From the NCBI GenBank assembly GCA_963931925.1, contig OZ007581.1:19893947-19957946 (forward strand): a DNA stretch of 64,000 bases. The letters are read 5' to 3'. Both the position numbers and the translations under genes were made by a program. The notes under the pieces were generated by a model. The model made no database searches and was not told the origin of the DNA. It worked only from the letters and a program-made list of their open reading frames with translations. Shown piece by piece: positions 1 through 10,924 of this stretch; within the stretch, counting starts at the first letter, position 1; each line of letters begins with the position of its first letter. The DNA is from Onchidella celtica (taxonomy: Eukaryota > Mollusca > Gastropoda > Systellommatophora > Onchidiidae).

Positions 1-60
1 TGTGTGTGTTTGGGTTGATGGCGCGTGTGTGTGTGTGTCTTCTGGAGGATGGTTGTTTGT
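1..60. repeat. TG-rich microsatellite
   Basis: Imperfect TG/GT dinucleotide run at the window edge. Between it and 522 I see no gene or recognised repeat. Confidence 0.6.
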
Positions 61-522
61 CACGGATAGGTTGCATGTGCGTGTCTGTGTGCTGGGAGGT
101 TGTGATGTTGATGTTGGATAATATTTGTAGCTGATTATGTATATGTTTGACACCAGTGAGATTGTACATGTTCTCATCCTTATAGTGGTCTGTATGTACT
201 AAACGGGGGAGCAATGTGGTCTATACTGAATCTTCGGGTCCTGTAATTGAGTGGATGCTCAAAATCAGCAACACAAGTTTGTGTTGGTTTTGAGTATGGA
301 GAAGGCTCGTTGACACGGTGATGACGATATGTGAGTATGCATGAGAAAACCCACAAGTCGGCAACATGACATTTTGAGTTCTGTACATATAATAAAAGAC
401 AAGACATTTCTGATAAATTGAAGTCAGTGATCCCCCCTAAACCAAGATTTTGAGAAAACTGCATTTAATTCTACAAGTGGAAATAGCTAATTGACCAAGT
501 AATATTGGAGTGATTGTTGTTT

Positions 523-778
523 GGAGACCGTAGTCTAATAACTAAGCCGTTATAGAGATCATAGTGAGTAGTGTTTACTGCTCACCTACAGTTTACCCTG
601 TAACATGCCGCGGTCCCTAAACAACAGCCAAGTCGGAAGTTTTTGAATCATGTTAGGAGACCGTAATCTAATTACAAAGCCGTTATAGAGATCATAGTAA
701 GTAGTGTTCACTGCTCATCTACAGTTTACCCTGTAACATGCCATGGTCCCCTAAACAACAGCCAAGTTGGAAGTTTGT
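523..778. repeat. Two tandem copies of a 133-bp-period unit
   Basis: The unit beginning GGAGACCGTAGTCTAAT at 523 recurs at 656 with a few substitutions (523-645 and 656-778). Diverged relatives of its CACTG...CTATAAC/CTACAG section are seen near 15194-15290 and inverted near 55120-55220, so it is a dispersed repeat that duplicated locally. Position 779-1301 holds nothing I can assign. Confidence 0.6.
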
Positions 779-1301
779 GTTGGACTCATATTTTCACTTC
801 AAAGCCCTTTTTCTCAAAATCAGCTTTGCCGACTGATTGTGGGTTTTCTCATGCACACTCACATAATTATTGCGCTAGGAAGGCGCAAGACGACTGACAG
901 AATAATAAAAGATTAACAGGACAGAAAGAGTCCCTACCAGGAGCGTCCACCAACCCACAAAAGAGATGGAAAACATATAGACGAGAACTGGGATCTGAAG
1001 TTGCAACAAGACTACAACGACAATTTTGATGAACAATTGTATCATTTTAGTCTTCTGCTCATTTCAGATGTATCAACTCGAATGGTACAATATTTTAAAG
1101 TGCAAGCAAATTATTTTTTTCCAAACCATTTCTAGGTCCCACATCCTCCGCTTAACCCTCTAGTACCAAGCAACGGTCTTGCCAGAAAAAAATTCAAACA
1201 AACAAATCTGATTTAAAATAATCAGATAAATACAAAACTCAAAATAATGTGCGTGTTTATAATTAAAATCTATTTGTTGCTGATAAATTAGAAAATCACA
1301 C

Positions 1302-1589
1302 CTGGAGGAATTTGACAGGTCATGTTGGAAGTTCTGGCGCATGAGTCCACGTGGGCGATCCAGAATTCTTTATTGCCATAGCTTCTATCGAATTTCATAC
1401 TCATGAAGCCACATCTGGCGTCGAAAGTGCAATGATTCTGGGAGTCAAACCAAATAGTGAGGTGGGGATCTTCCACCTTCTCCACACAGAAATAGAGTAA
1501 AGTGTTGGCAGTAAGTGGTAGACTCGGGCACTTGTTTTTTGTGATATTGAAAACATCACCGTTGACGATCACGTAGACGTATGGTCTAT
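1302..1589 (-). CDS. Gene A exon 4: Ig-like domain
   Basis: 288 nt, phase 1 at both ends (acceptor TTACTTCACAG, donor GTGTGA). The product has NGDVFNIT (sequon NIT), then LLYFCVEK, LTIWFDSQ, CTFDARCGFM, FWIAHVDSC and SNMTCQIPPG. The spacing Cys-x(11)-Trp and 56 residues between the YFC and TC cysteines matches the B-strand Cys, C-strand Trp and F-strand Cys of Ig domains; the CTF...RC pair suggests an extra disulfide. Being phase 1-1, it is a self-contained shuffling module. Closely similar exons occur at 26684-26974 and 63666-63955. Family assignment needs a profile search. Confidence 0.75.
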
Positions 1590-2040
1590 CTGTGAAGTAA
1601 CATCAGAAGGAGGGTGAGGTGATTTTACACAGTACAACCGGAGACATTGGATACCAAGGCGTATCAATTCCGTTGGTCTCGCCGAGCGCGTATCAATAAT
1701 CTCTACAGTACAACATAGCCATATCTCACGCCTTGATAATGGAACGATAAATAACCATTCTGTCGTGCAAAAGCAGCGCGACGTAATGGCTGATTTCATA
1801 GCTTTGAGAAAAACACAAAATTTTATGTGGCATAATCAGTCTATATAATATAAATTTATGAGTTTGCCACATTAAAACTATTACTTCGGTAGTAGCCACG
1901 TTCTGCCGCATTGTTTTATTATTTTTTTTATTGTTGAAACAATTTCAATCCTCAGTTCTGTGAGGAGCCCCTGTGTAGAGATATCTGGTTCTGGATAATC
2001 GCTGATTTGGGTATTTGAAGCTCTCTTTTCATGCTGTAGT

Positions 2041-2205
2041 TTCTTTCTTGTTTTGTATTCGATGGCTTCGCAGCCCTTGAAAGAGCTTAGGAGAACAAGA
2101 AAGCAGTCTCGTTCCGCTTTGCAAAAAATTCTCTCTGAGGCCCTAGCAATCAGCATGGCTTTTTATTGTGTGCATCTGGCAGTCTTGAGTTTCAGTTAGA
2201 TTTAA
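2041..2205. repeat. Intron 3 block shared by genes A and B
   Basis: A stretch ending in a GAGTTTCAG...TTTAATG section resembles 28400-28512 in gene B intron 3, in the same orientation relative to the exons. Interpreted as retained homology from the gene duplication, though a dispersed repeat is possible. The rest of 1590-3318 holds only an AAT microsatellite and unassigned AT-rich intron. Confidence 0.45.
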
Positions 2206-2262
2206 TGTATTGAGTGCGTGGAGTGAATTTCTCATGAAATGGTTGGTCGCGTAAAGTAATAA

Positions 2263-2269
2263 CATCAAC

Positions 2270-2325
<56 letters not shown>
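2263..2325. repeat. (AAT)n microsatellite
   Basis: About 20 trinucleotide units inside intron 3 of gene A. Confidence 0.9.
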
Positions 2326-2327
<2 letters not shown>

Positions 2328-3318
2328 GTGTTTCACTATCACTCAGGGGCTCTCAATTTTACATTTCACAAAATACACGAACTATTTACAAATCTGTATA
2401 TTATAGCACTTAAAATAAATAAATAAAATGGCACGATGAAGAAATAAAACCATTTTTAGCAAAAGCCCATGGATGCAAACATTTAAATTTGACAATTAAA
2501 AATGAACATTAAAAGATAATGCAAAATTATTACAGTCATAAATCAGACTTACAATGGTGAAACGTGCAGTGGGAACAATTTGGACAAGCGTTGTTTAAAA
2601 TAGAACAAGAAAACATTAAAAAAAAAAAAGACAGCACTTCCGCCAGTTTTGTGTGACTAATGTCATCAATCAAGGCTACGACTCTTACATATAATAAATC
2701 TTGAGATTTTTAACAATATATATGAAAGAAAGTAATCTTAATGCTCATATTATACTGTAAAGTACAGAGTAACAGGCGTAAACTGTTTCGTACGCTTAAC
2801 GGTTGGCCCCCCGGGTGTACCTAGCGAAATACAGGCGTTTTAGGATAGGTGGACTCCAGACCAATGAAAAGCTGTCTTTCATCGCCAAGTTAGGATAGGG
2901 TAAGAAAACAAACATTCGAATGGCGGCATGGATGTCGATAGATCTAGATCTACATGTTTTGTTGGACCTGGGGGGCATGAGGGTCTAGTCAGTTTGTATC
3001 AATGGACGGTAGTCAGATTGACTAATCAGGCGAAAAGGGGCTGGGGTAGCCATTGGTGATCGATGTACACACAAGTAGGCCTACATTGGCTGAGATCATA
3101 CCACCGTGGTGCAGGGGTTGAGTGAGTAAGACTTGAATGCCAAGTTTCTGGTACCACCAGATAAGTACTCATGACTGGAATTTGTTGCTGAATTACAATA
3201 TAATTTTTCTTTCTGCAACATCACTCTTACGGGACGAACCACTTTTAAGAACTACTATCCTAAAACATTTGACTACAATGAACCCAGCCCGGGGTCCACC
3301 TATCCTTAAACCTACCAT

Positions 3319-3720
3319 GGGGACAAGGTGGTCTAGAGGCAAGGTGCTCGCCTCTCATGTCAAGGGTCCCGGGTTCAAAACCCGGGCTGTGCAGGCATGT
3401 TGGAAATTGGGATTTTTCTCATATTATTATTTTCGTGTCCCTGATCCTATTGGGGGGGGGGGGGTATAGTAGGATCGAGTACCTAGTCTTCTCGGATAAG
3501 GACGAAAAATTCGGAGGGCCCGTGTGCACGTTAAAGGTACCTTGGCATTTGGAAATCGTAAAGAGCAGGCCGAACAGGCCTCTGCCCTGGCAAAATTGAA
3601 ATTAAAATTAATAGATTAAAATGTATATCATCACCCCCCCCCCCCTCATATCACCAACGAAAATTTATAATTCATTATTAAATAAATATTATCTATATTA
3701 ATAAAAGTGAAACCTTACGA
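3319..3720 (+). mobile_element. tRNA-derived SINE
   Basis: The head has an RNA polymerase III A box (TGGTCTAGAGG, 3329-3339) and B box (GGTTCAAAACC, 3372-3382) with tRNA-like spacing. A body containing TAGGATCGAGTACCTAGTC, GTGCACGTTAAAG and GTAAAGAGCAGGCC follows, then an AT-rich tail with a C run. The body recurs at 39749-39985 and the tail at 32847-32955. It is not a functional tRNA: the acceptor stem does not close and the family is dispersed. Confidence 0.7.
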
Positions 3721-3990
3721 CAATTGCAGCGCGCCTTTCGCTACTCCTCCGTTAATGCTGATTCGGTGGCCCTCAGAGATCATACAGCGCTTGGTATAGA
3801 CCGTGGTCGTGTCCCCGGCACAGAAAATAAAAAAAATAATTAACAACTCGCAGAACGTTTGTATTAGTTGCTATGTTGCGACACATTGGAGTTCGGTCTT
3901 TTTTTTCGGCAAATTAATGTAACTAAGATTGGTTCAGGTATAGACTGTATCACACTCACAAAACAACTTCCGGTTAGGACTGGTTTGAAT

Positions 3991-4876
3991 GGCCTAAACC
4001 TGGGATCCACCTATCTCATACAGATAGGTAGGCCTAAACCTGGGGTCCACCTATCTTATACAGATAGGTAGGCCTACACCCCCGGTGACCACCTATCTTA
4101 TACAGATAGGTAGGCCTACACCCCGGGGTCCACCTGTCTTATACAGATAGGTAGGCCTACACCCCGGGGTCCACCTATCTTATACAGATAGGTAGGCCTA
4201 CACCACGGGGTCCACCTATCTTATACAGACGGGTAGGCCTACACCCCGGGGTCCACCTATCTTATACAGATAGGTAGGCCTACACCCCGGGGTCCACTTA
4301 TCTCATACAGATAGGTAGGCCTATACCCCGGGGTCCACCTATCTTATACAGATAGGTAGGCCTACACCACGGGGTCCACCTATCTTATACAGACGGGTAG
4401 GCCTACACCCCGGGGTCTACCTATCTTATACAGATAGGTAGGCCTACACCCCGGGGTCCACTTATCTCATACAGATAGGTAGGCCTACACCCCGGGGTCC
4501 ACTTATCTCATACAGATAGGTAGGCCTACACCCCGGTTTCCACCTATCTCATACAGATAGGTAGGCCTACACCCCGGGGTCCACTTATCTCATACAGATA
4601 GGTAGGCCTACACCCCGGGGTCCACTTATCTCATACAGATAGGTAGGCCTACACCCCGGGGTCCACTTATCTCATACAGATAGGTAGGCCTACACCCCGG
4701 GGTCCACTTATCTCATACAGATAGGTAGGCCTACACTCCGGGGTCCACTTATCTCATACAGATAGGTAGGCCTACACCCCGGGGTCCACTTATCTCATAC
4801 AGATAGGTAGGCCTACACCCCGGGGTCCACTTATCTCATACAGATAGGTAGGCCTATACCCCGGGGTCCACCTATC
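3991..4876. repeat. 41-bp minisatellite, about 21 copies
   Basis: Period 40-42 bp, mostly 41. Each unit holds three palindromes: TAGGCCTA, ACCCCGGGGT, and the hairpin CCTATCT-TATAC-AGATAGG. Variants such as CTTATCTCATAC dominate the right-hand half, suggesting local homogenisation. It lies in intron 3 of gene A, about 90 bp past the exon 3 donor. Short ORFs inside are translation of the repeat only. Confidence 0.93.
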
Positions 4877-4966
4877 CTCTACCAACATTATGAGCAATTG
4901 CTGAACAATGAGCGCAAATCGGTATTTTCTCTGTTTGCCTTTGTGATTTAGACTACCATAACATAC

Positions 4967-5186
4967 CATAGATCTTGATCTCATCTGAGGTTCCTAAATG
5001 GTGGAGCCTGTGGTCATGCGCCACCCACCTGACTGTGACGACTCGACCACTCAGACTGTCTCTGGCAGGGATATTGCCTCTAACCAGATACCTTGTTAAG
5101 CTCACGGGCAAGTCTTGACACCAACAGCCATCCTTCGGCTGATTACCGGGGTTACAACTACCATGCTTGATATTGATTCTGCAGTG
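4967..5186 (-). CDS. Gene A exon 3: Cys-rich segment
   Basis: 220 nt between the acceptor AACTTCAG (phase 0) and the donor GTATGT (phase 1). It encodes HCRINIKHGSCNPG, then KDGCWCQD, RYLVRGNIP, GRVVTVRWVAH and DEIKIYG. Four cysteines, a Gly-Cys-Trp-Cys motif, an alternating V-V-T-V-R-W strand and a terminal I-K-I-Y-G align with exon 3 of genes B and C. The strand-rich C-terminal half would suit the last strands of a beta-sandwich, but this is inference. The 41-bp minisatellite begins about 90 bp beyond the donor. Confidence 0.75.
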
Positions 5187-5224
5187 CTGAAGTTGAGGAA
5201 AGCACACAAAAATTAGAGAAAGAC

Positions 5225-5885
5225 TAGTCTGAGTGGAGTTTGAGTTTTAAGAAAACACATCGACACGACAAGGGTCATACTGTGCTGGGATGCAAGAAGA
5301 TAGACAGAATAAAGCAGGATGATAAGACAAACGGTGACACTACCAACCGCACCCACCAGTAACACGCTAAGAGAAATGCGGCCCGTATGCATGCACTTGG
5401 TATAAATCCATCCGTTTTGCACCATCGTGCAGGCTTTGTAGTGCATACGGCCGCCTAGGCGTAAACTCAAATTTAGCCGGTATGCATGAACTAAAGTTAC
5501 ACCTTCCTCTCCCTACGTATCAATTGCCACTTACCGTTATAAAACAAAACAAAAAATAACATTGCATCTGTATCGGCCAATCTCTGCCACAAGAAACAAC
5601 GCTGATCCAATTTTTTTCCTTGGCTCGTGAAATCGTAGGTTGGAATAAAATATTAGTTACTCCTTTGTTCCTTTCTAGCAGATGCCACTGCGTAGCTGAA
5701 TTAGGCGTCCTTGGAGGAAGTCTAAAGTTACGAACCCTTGACTGTATGCATGAACTTGGTGAAAATCCGCCCGTTTTGCACCATGGTACAGTCGCTCGAC
5801 CACCTTGGTGTAAACTCAAATTTAGTCAGTGTGCATAAATTAGTTTCAACCACCCCTCAATGCATCATTGCCGCTCAAAACAAAA
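5225..5885. repeat. Dispersed repeat blocks in gene A intron 2
   Basis: 5225-5390 (GAGTTT...ACACGAC...GGTGACACTACCAACC) has relatives at 21610-21770 and 32150-32310; the last is also in intron 2 of gene B. Then two units starting GTATGCATG(A/C)ACTTGGT follow at 5384-5530 and 5743-5885. Relatives of these are at 14708-14830 and, more diverged, 13690-13990. Confidence 0.5.
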
Positions 5886-5989
5886 ATGATCGGGAATGAG
5901 TAGAAATCCATTTTTTTTTCCTTGGCCCCTGCAGTCGGGTTGCAATAAAATGCTAGTTTCTTTCTGTCTTTCTTTCTTTCTAGTTGTCA

Positions 5990-6945
5990 AGAGTCAAACT
6001 ACGATGTAATATATTGGCCTAAGATTAATATTCCCCTATTGAATTAACTCAATTAGTGTATTGTATTGGCCTAATTTAATTGACGTCAGGAGAGTGAAAA
6101 GATGGAGTGACAGGACAGCGGAGATAAACAGAGTAAATAGGATATCGCTGATATTTTTATTAATAGACGAGAACAAGTCAGCAAATATATATACTAAGGG
6201 AGATGGTGGATACTTAGATAAAAGCCACTAGGGCATTAATAAAAGATTAACACCCCGTTTTAGTCTTGGGGGTGGGATTATATTTCTCTACGTCAATTGG
6301 CGGTTAAATTGACAGCCAATGGACAGCCGGCGTATTAATAGCGCCTTCGTAGAGCTAGGAAAGCAGCTGTTCGTCTGGTGGGGACCAGTCAAAGCAGAAA
6401 ACCCATTTGTGTAGGAATCGGAGTGATTCCGCCTGAGGGAATTTACCAAAGAGATGTCTAGATGTAGATCTAGTTTATGAGAATCTATGGCTATTGATGT
6501 TTGCACAATGTGCTGAACGCTTGTAATGAATTGTTCTCGGCCAACTGGTTACGAACACAATGGTGAGTCTCGTCCCCAAGTAACTGTTCGATGAATCAAG
6601 CACATGTAGGCTAACTACTAATCCAAGATGATGCGTGCGTGATTATCCTCGAAGAGGAGAGAAGATGTTCCACCAAGAATGAGTGTGCGAGGAATTGAAG
6701 ATGAATGGTTAAACTTCAGCTAGAGCTACAACTATTTAATGTATAAGATATAACTGTGATTTGAATTGTCTGGGTGAGTCTGGGAATTGCCAGCTCATCC
6801 TAGAGTTATACATCTAACTGTGCCCGACGTCTCCTTGGCGACCTAGGCCAGCTATGAACTTAAGTATTGGAGATAGTCTGATGTCTCCAGAGACTATGTC
6901 AATTGTAATACAGTAAACAGTCCAGATCTTGGAAATAGAAACTAT
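5990..6945 (+). repeat. About 1-kb dispersed repeat (LTR-like?), copy 1
   Basis: Shares ordered blocks with 40065-40910 (same strand), 21930-22990 (same strand) and 49080-49560 (reverse): a TAAAAGCCA(C/G)TAGGGC block, a TGTCTGGGTGAG...TTGCCAGC block and an ATGTCTCCAGAGA block. LINE A sits at its right end and 13330-13700 looks like its continuation, so it was apparently broken by LINE insertions. Ends and coding capacity are unclear; a solo LTR or non-autonomous element is possible. Confidence 0.5.
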
Positions 6946-7057
6946 TTAGTTAGAGTAGTAGAATTTATTAGGAACCATTATTACTACTTTAGTGGGGGAT
7001 TTATGAGAATATATACGACCCTTTTCGCCCTTTTCGTCTTTGCAGCATTTTCTGACT

Positions 7058-8899
7058 TCAAGACAGATGCCGAGAGCAGCTCCTCTCATGACTAATCCGT
7101 CCGATATTCGATTTACATCTTCGGTCACAGAGTGAGCACATATACTCGCCTTCGTTTGTGACTTCATTTGTCTTTTCCTTCCTTTTCTGTCTTTTTTCTT
7201 CCCTAATTTCCCTTTGATTTTTTTCAAATTTGGCAGCACCTTTCCTGACGGCTCCCTTCCAGGTCATTCGATCTTCTGCCACATTTTCCCATGATTTTTC
7301 ATCGATCCCAAAATCTTTCAGTGTGGTCCTGCAGATATCTTTGAAACGTAGTTTTGGTCTACCTCTTTGACGTTTTCCCTCTTTTAGCTCACCATACAGT
7401 ATCTGCTTTGGGATTCTACTATCATCCATTCTTTTGACATGTCCTATCCACCTGAGTCGTCTTGTTCTCAGTGTTGCTTGAATTGAGGTGAGCTTTGCTC
7501 GTTTGAGAACTTCGCTGTTGGTGATTTTGTCCTGCCATCTGATGTCCATGATTTTCCGCAGGCAGCGAAGATGGAAGCTGTTTAATCGTTTTTCGTGTCT
7601 TGTATAGGTGGTCCACGTTTCGCAGCTATACAACAAGGTACTGATGACACAAGCTTGATAAATAAGAATTTTGGTCTTGAGTGTCAGCTTTTTGTTGTTC
7701 CAAGCTCTCTGAGATAACCTGCCAAAAGTTGTAGCTGCTTTCCCAATTCTGGCGTTTAGTTCTTCATCCAGGGATAGTGATGCTGTTACTGTGGAGCCAA
7801 GATAGGTAAACTTTTCAACTGAGTTGATCTTGTTGCCGTTCAATGAAATGTCGGGAGGAGATAGTGTACCTTGTCCGATTACCTCTGTCTTTTTAACACT
7901 AATTGTCAAGGAAAAGAGGTCGCATGCATTTGACAATAAGTCCATCATATTTTGCAGTTGTTCGTTGTTTTGGGCTACTAATGCAGCATCGTCTGCAAAG
8001 AGGAGTTCACGCAGCATGATTTCTCGAGTCTTTGTTTTTGCTTTTAACCTGGCCAAGTTGAACAGAGACCCATCTGATCTTGTTCGGATGAAAATACCAT
8101 CTGTGGAGTCTTGAAAAGCGAACTGTAGGAGTGCTGCAAAGTAAATTCCAAACAGAGTTGGTGCCAGTACACATCCTTGTTTTACTCCGGTCTTCACTGC
8201 AAATTTACCTGAGATGTTTCCGTCAAACTGGACGCATGCACTCATGTCGTCATGAAAGGAGATGATCAGCTTCAATAGCTGTGGTGGACATCCAATGGAC
8301 TTCAGTACAATGTAAAGCGATGGTCTGCTTACGGTGTCGAAGGCTTTTGTCAGATCTATGAAAGCCATGTACAGTGGTTTTCCTTGTTCTCTGCATTTTT
8401 CCTGTAGTTGACGGACTGTAAATATCATATCTGCAGTTGATCGTTCTGCTCTGAATCCGCATTGGGATTCTGGTAAGATTCTTTCAGCGAGCCTGTGTAA
8501 TCGTTTGAGTATGATTTTGGCGAACGCTTTCCCTGTAATACACATCAATGATATGCCGCGGTAATTGTTACAATCCCCTTTGTCTCCTTTATTCTTGTAA
8601 AGAGTTACAATTTTTGCATTTTTCATATCGGATGGAATTGTTCCAGTTTTCCAGCACACGATTAGTAGGTGGTATAGGTGTGGTAGTAGTGTTTCAAGGT
8701 TTTCTTTGAGGACTTCAGCTGGAATGTTATCCTCTCCACAAGCTTTTCCATTTTTCATATCCTGGATGGCTTCAGAGAGTTCTTTCATTGTTGGTTCCAC
8801 ATCCAGATCCGTCATTTCAGGTAGCTTTGGGACTGCTTCTTCTAAGCCTTGATTTGTGGCTTTTCGTTTGCATATAGTTTGGAATAATGTTCGACCCAT
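7058..8899 (-). CDS. LINE A reverse transcriptase with C-terminal zinc finger
   Basis: 613 codons. RT blocks: IVTLYKNKGDKGDCNNYRGI, AFIDLTKAFDTV, GVKQGCVLAPTLFG and the catalytic LLFADDAALVA (FADD instead of YADD). The thumb/C-terminal region has LRWIGHVKRM and RGRPKLRFKD. It ends in CSLCDRRC...HERSC, a Cys-x2-Cys-x12-His-x3-Cys zinc finger. The reported Met is not the true start: the upstream part lies in the frame of the endonuclease ORF, one frameshift away. No internal stop, so the insertion is fairly young. Confidence 0.87.
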   Translation of the reverse strand: MGRTLFQTICKRKATNQGLEEAVPKLPEMTDLDVEPTMKELSEAIQDMKNGKACGEDNIPAEVLKENLETLLPHLYHLLIVCWKTGTIPSDMKNAKIVTLYKNKGDKGDCNNYRGISLMCITGKAFAKIILKRLHRLAERILPESQCGFRAERSTADMIFTVRQLQEKCREQGKPLYMAFIDLTKAFDTVSRPSLYIVLKSIGCPPQLLKLIISFHDDMSACVQFDGNISGKFAVKTGVKQGCVLAPTLFGIYFAALLQFAFQDSTDGIFIRTRSDGSLFNLARLKAKTKTREIMLRELLFADDAALVAQNNEQLQNMMDLLSNACDLFSLTISVKKTEVIGQGTLSPPDISLNGNKINSVEKFTYLGSTVTASLSLDEELNARIGKAATTFGRLSQRAWNNKKLTLKTKILIYQACVISTLLYSCETWTTYTRHEKRLNSFHLRCLRKIMDIRWQDKITNSEVLKRAKLTSIQATLRTRRLRWIGHVKRMDDSRIPKQILYGELKEGKRQRGRPKLRFKDICRTTLKDFGIDEKSWENVAEDRMTWKGAVRKGAAKFEKNQREIREEKRQKRKEKTNEVTNEGEYMCSLCDRRCKSNIGRISHERSCSRHLS

Positions 8900-10200
8900 C
8901 TCTCCAGTTGTTCCTTCTTGTCGGTAAGTTCTTGGCCGTTTTCTGTCTTGATGGGGGCACTTTTTGAAATGGTTGGTCCTAGTGCAACTTTAATCTTTTC
9001 ATACATGTTTCTGGAGTCTCCTGCATCAGAGGCCGATTGAATTTCAGAGCATAAGTTGGTCCAGTACTCATTGGCGCATTTTCTTGTTTCACTTTGAACC
9101 TTTGCCTTGATGTGTTTGAATTTGTCTTTGTTGCTTTGCGAGCGATCTTTCTTGTATTCAAGCATCATTTTCCTCTTTTCTTCTAACAGGGGAAGAAGTG
9201 TGGTGGAGTTTTCTCCAACCCAATCATGTCTGAAAGATGGCTTTGTACCATAAGCTGTTGAGGCACTGTTATATATGTTGGTCTTAATTGTGTTCCATGT
9301 TTCATCCACGCTTGGTGATTCCATATCATTTGCCGGGATGTTACTAAATTCTCTTGTGAAAACGTTCTTACAGTCTTCTTGTTTTGCTTTTGTAATGTTT
9401 AATTTGGGTTGTCGTTTCGTGATGCTCCTAAATATTCTCATTGGCTTTGTATGCATTTTGCTGATCACAAGGGCGTGGTCTGTATCGCAGTCAGCGCTGT
9501 GGAAGCTCCTTGTTGATTTAACCGTGTTCAGATCTTTCCTTCTGGTGATAATCAAGTCCAATTGATGCCAATGTCCTGATCTTGGGTGTTGCCACGTAAC
9601 TTTCTTTGAGTCATTCAATTTGAAGAAGGTGTTGGTAATGCACAAGTCATTTTGTGAACAGAATTCCAGGAGACGCTGTCCATTTTCGTTAATTTTGCCT
9701 ATGCCGTGGTGTCCTAGGCAAACAGGCCAAGACTGATGGTCCGCGCCAACTCTTGCGTTGAAGTCTCCTAAGAGAACTACTGATTCGTTTTTCGGAATGG
9801 TGGCATACATTTCGTTTAGCATGTTGTAGAACTGGTCCTTATCGTCTGCTGATGACATAAGCGTTGGTGCGTAAACACAGATTATGTTGGTGTGACCAGT
9901 TTTTGTGCGTAATCTTAGGGAAATGAGTCTTTCAGACTTTCCAGTGGGTGTGTTGATGGAACTGAGCAGGCGATTGTTGATGGCAAAGCCAACACCATGA
10001 CGACGAGGTTGGTTCGAGTCAAGTCCTTTCCAAAAAAATGTGTAGTGTTGCTCTTTGAGTGTACCAGTATCTGCCAGTCTGGTTTCTTGTAAAGCTGCGA
10101 TGTCCACTTTCAGCCTAAGCAATTCTTTGTCTATTATTGCAGTTTTTCTTAATGAGTCGTTCTTTGTCATATCGATGTTTTGGTCAAGTCCAGGGCACAT
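8842..10200 (-). CDS. LINE A APE-type endonuclease region
   Basis: 452 codons from the first ATG. The conserved opening TWNVRT precedes that ATG in frame (frame open to a TAG near 10290), so translation probably begins upstream or at a non-ATG codon. Motifs seen: AALQETRL, LLGDFNARVGAD, SADCDTDHALV, which hold the catalytic Glu, Asp/Asn and Asp/His of APE-like nucleases. Role: nicks target DNA for target-primed reverse transcription. The C-terminal part (EQLERWVEHYSKLY) is the linker to the RT; the frame is lost around 8850-8890. Confidence 0.85.
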   Translation of the reverse strand: MCPGLDQNIDMTKNDSLRKTAIIDKELLRLKVDIAALQETRLADTGTLKEQHYTFFWKGLDSNQPRRHGVGFAINNRLLSSINTPTGKSERLISLRLRTKTGHTNIICVYAPTLMSSADDKDQFYNMLNEMYATIPKNESVVLLGDFNARVGADHQSWPVCLGHHGIGKINENGQRLLEFCSQNDLCITNTFFKLNDSKKVTWQHPRSGHWHQLDLIITRRKDLNTVKSTRSFHSADCDTDHALVISKMHTKPMRIFRSITKRQPKLNITKAKQEDCKNVFTREFSNIPANDMESPSVDETWNTIKTNIYNSASTAYGTKPSFRHDWVGENSTTLLPLLEEKRKMMLEYKKDRSQSNKDKFKHIKAKVQSETRKCANEYWTNLCSEIQSASDAGDSRNMYEKIKVALGPTISKSAPIKTENGQELTDKKEQLERWVEHYSKLYANEKPQIKA

Positions 10201-10809
10201 GGTCCTAACGTTCCAAGTGCTAATTTTTATTTGGTTTTTTCGTTTTGAGCGAGGTACATCATTTACATCAACTTTTCGATTTTTGATCTATCCCCATGTA
10301 CCCAATGAGGCAGGCAGATGTGGCTGGTCGGCACCCAACTGGCTGAGGGCTGCTCAGCTTAAGGCGGGCGGTAGCTGACCAGTCTAACTAAATAGTCACT
10401 CCCACCGATAGAAGAGGCCCCTGGCGCCTTCCCCTTCGCCAATTTGGGAAAACTTAAAACCGGTAACTGCCCCTCCCCTTTTTGTTTTCATGGCATTACC
10501 CATGACAGAGTGACATCTCCGTGTTGACATAGAGCTGTGAGAGCTTTTTTGGCATGGGTTTTGTACACTGTATTTGCCCAGGTTGGCAGTGTTCTCCCTC
10601 TGTATGCTGCATTAGCCTGGGCAAAAAGTATGGAACCTGTGCCTAGCCCATTTTGCACAGACCCCCTCTCTTCTCCACAGATTTAATCCAAAGGAAAGGC
10701 ATAGCCAATACGTTTGGAATCGCATAGAGCTGCAGGGGATGCCAGATGATGGATTGGAACAGACCTCCCCACCAACTGCCTTGGGGTCCCTCCCACCGGA
10801 TTTTGTTTG

Positions 10810-10924
10810 GGTTTACTCCCTAGCCTTTAACTCTCCCGAGTCACACACAAGGCAGTGCGGTTTTTTTATCAGGGTTTTCTCCCCCAGCCTTTGACACTCC
10901 CGAGTCACACACAAGGCAGTGCGG
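10810..10924 (-). repeat. LINE A 5' UTR tandem monomers
   Basis: Two copies of a roughly 64-bp unit, each (in + orientation) running from a (G)GGTTT(A/T)CTCCC block to a CACACAAGGCAGTGCGG block. Homologous monomers stand at the 5' end of LINE B (35686 and 35752). Such monomers in LINEs commonly carry promoter activity. Confidence 0.6.

Noticed and set aside
3319..3392. Functional tRNA gene
   Set aside because: A and B boxes are present, but no paired acceptor stem or clear anticodon arm, and the body continues as a SINE.
3991..4876. CRISPR-like array
   Set aside because: Regular 41-bp spacing, but no variable spacers: the entire unit is repeated, and the context is eukaryotic.
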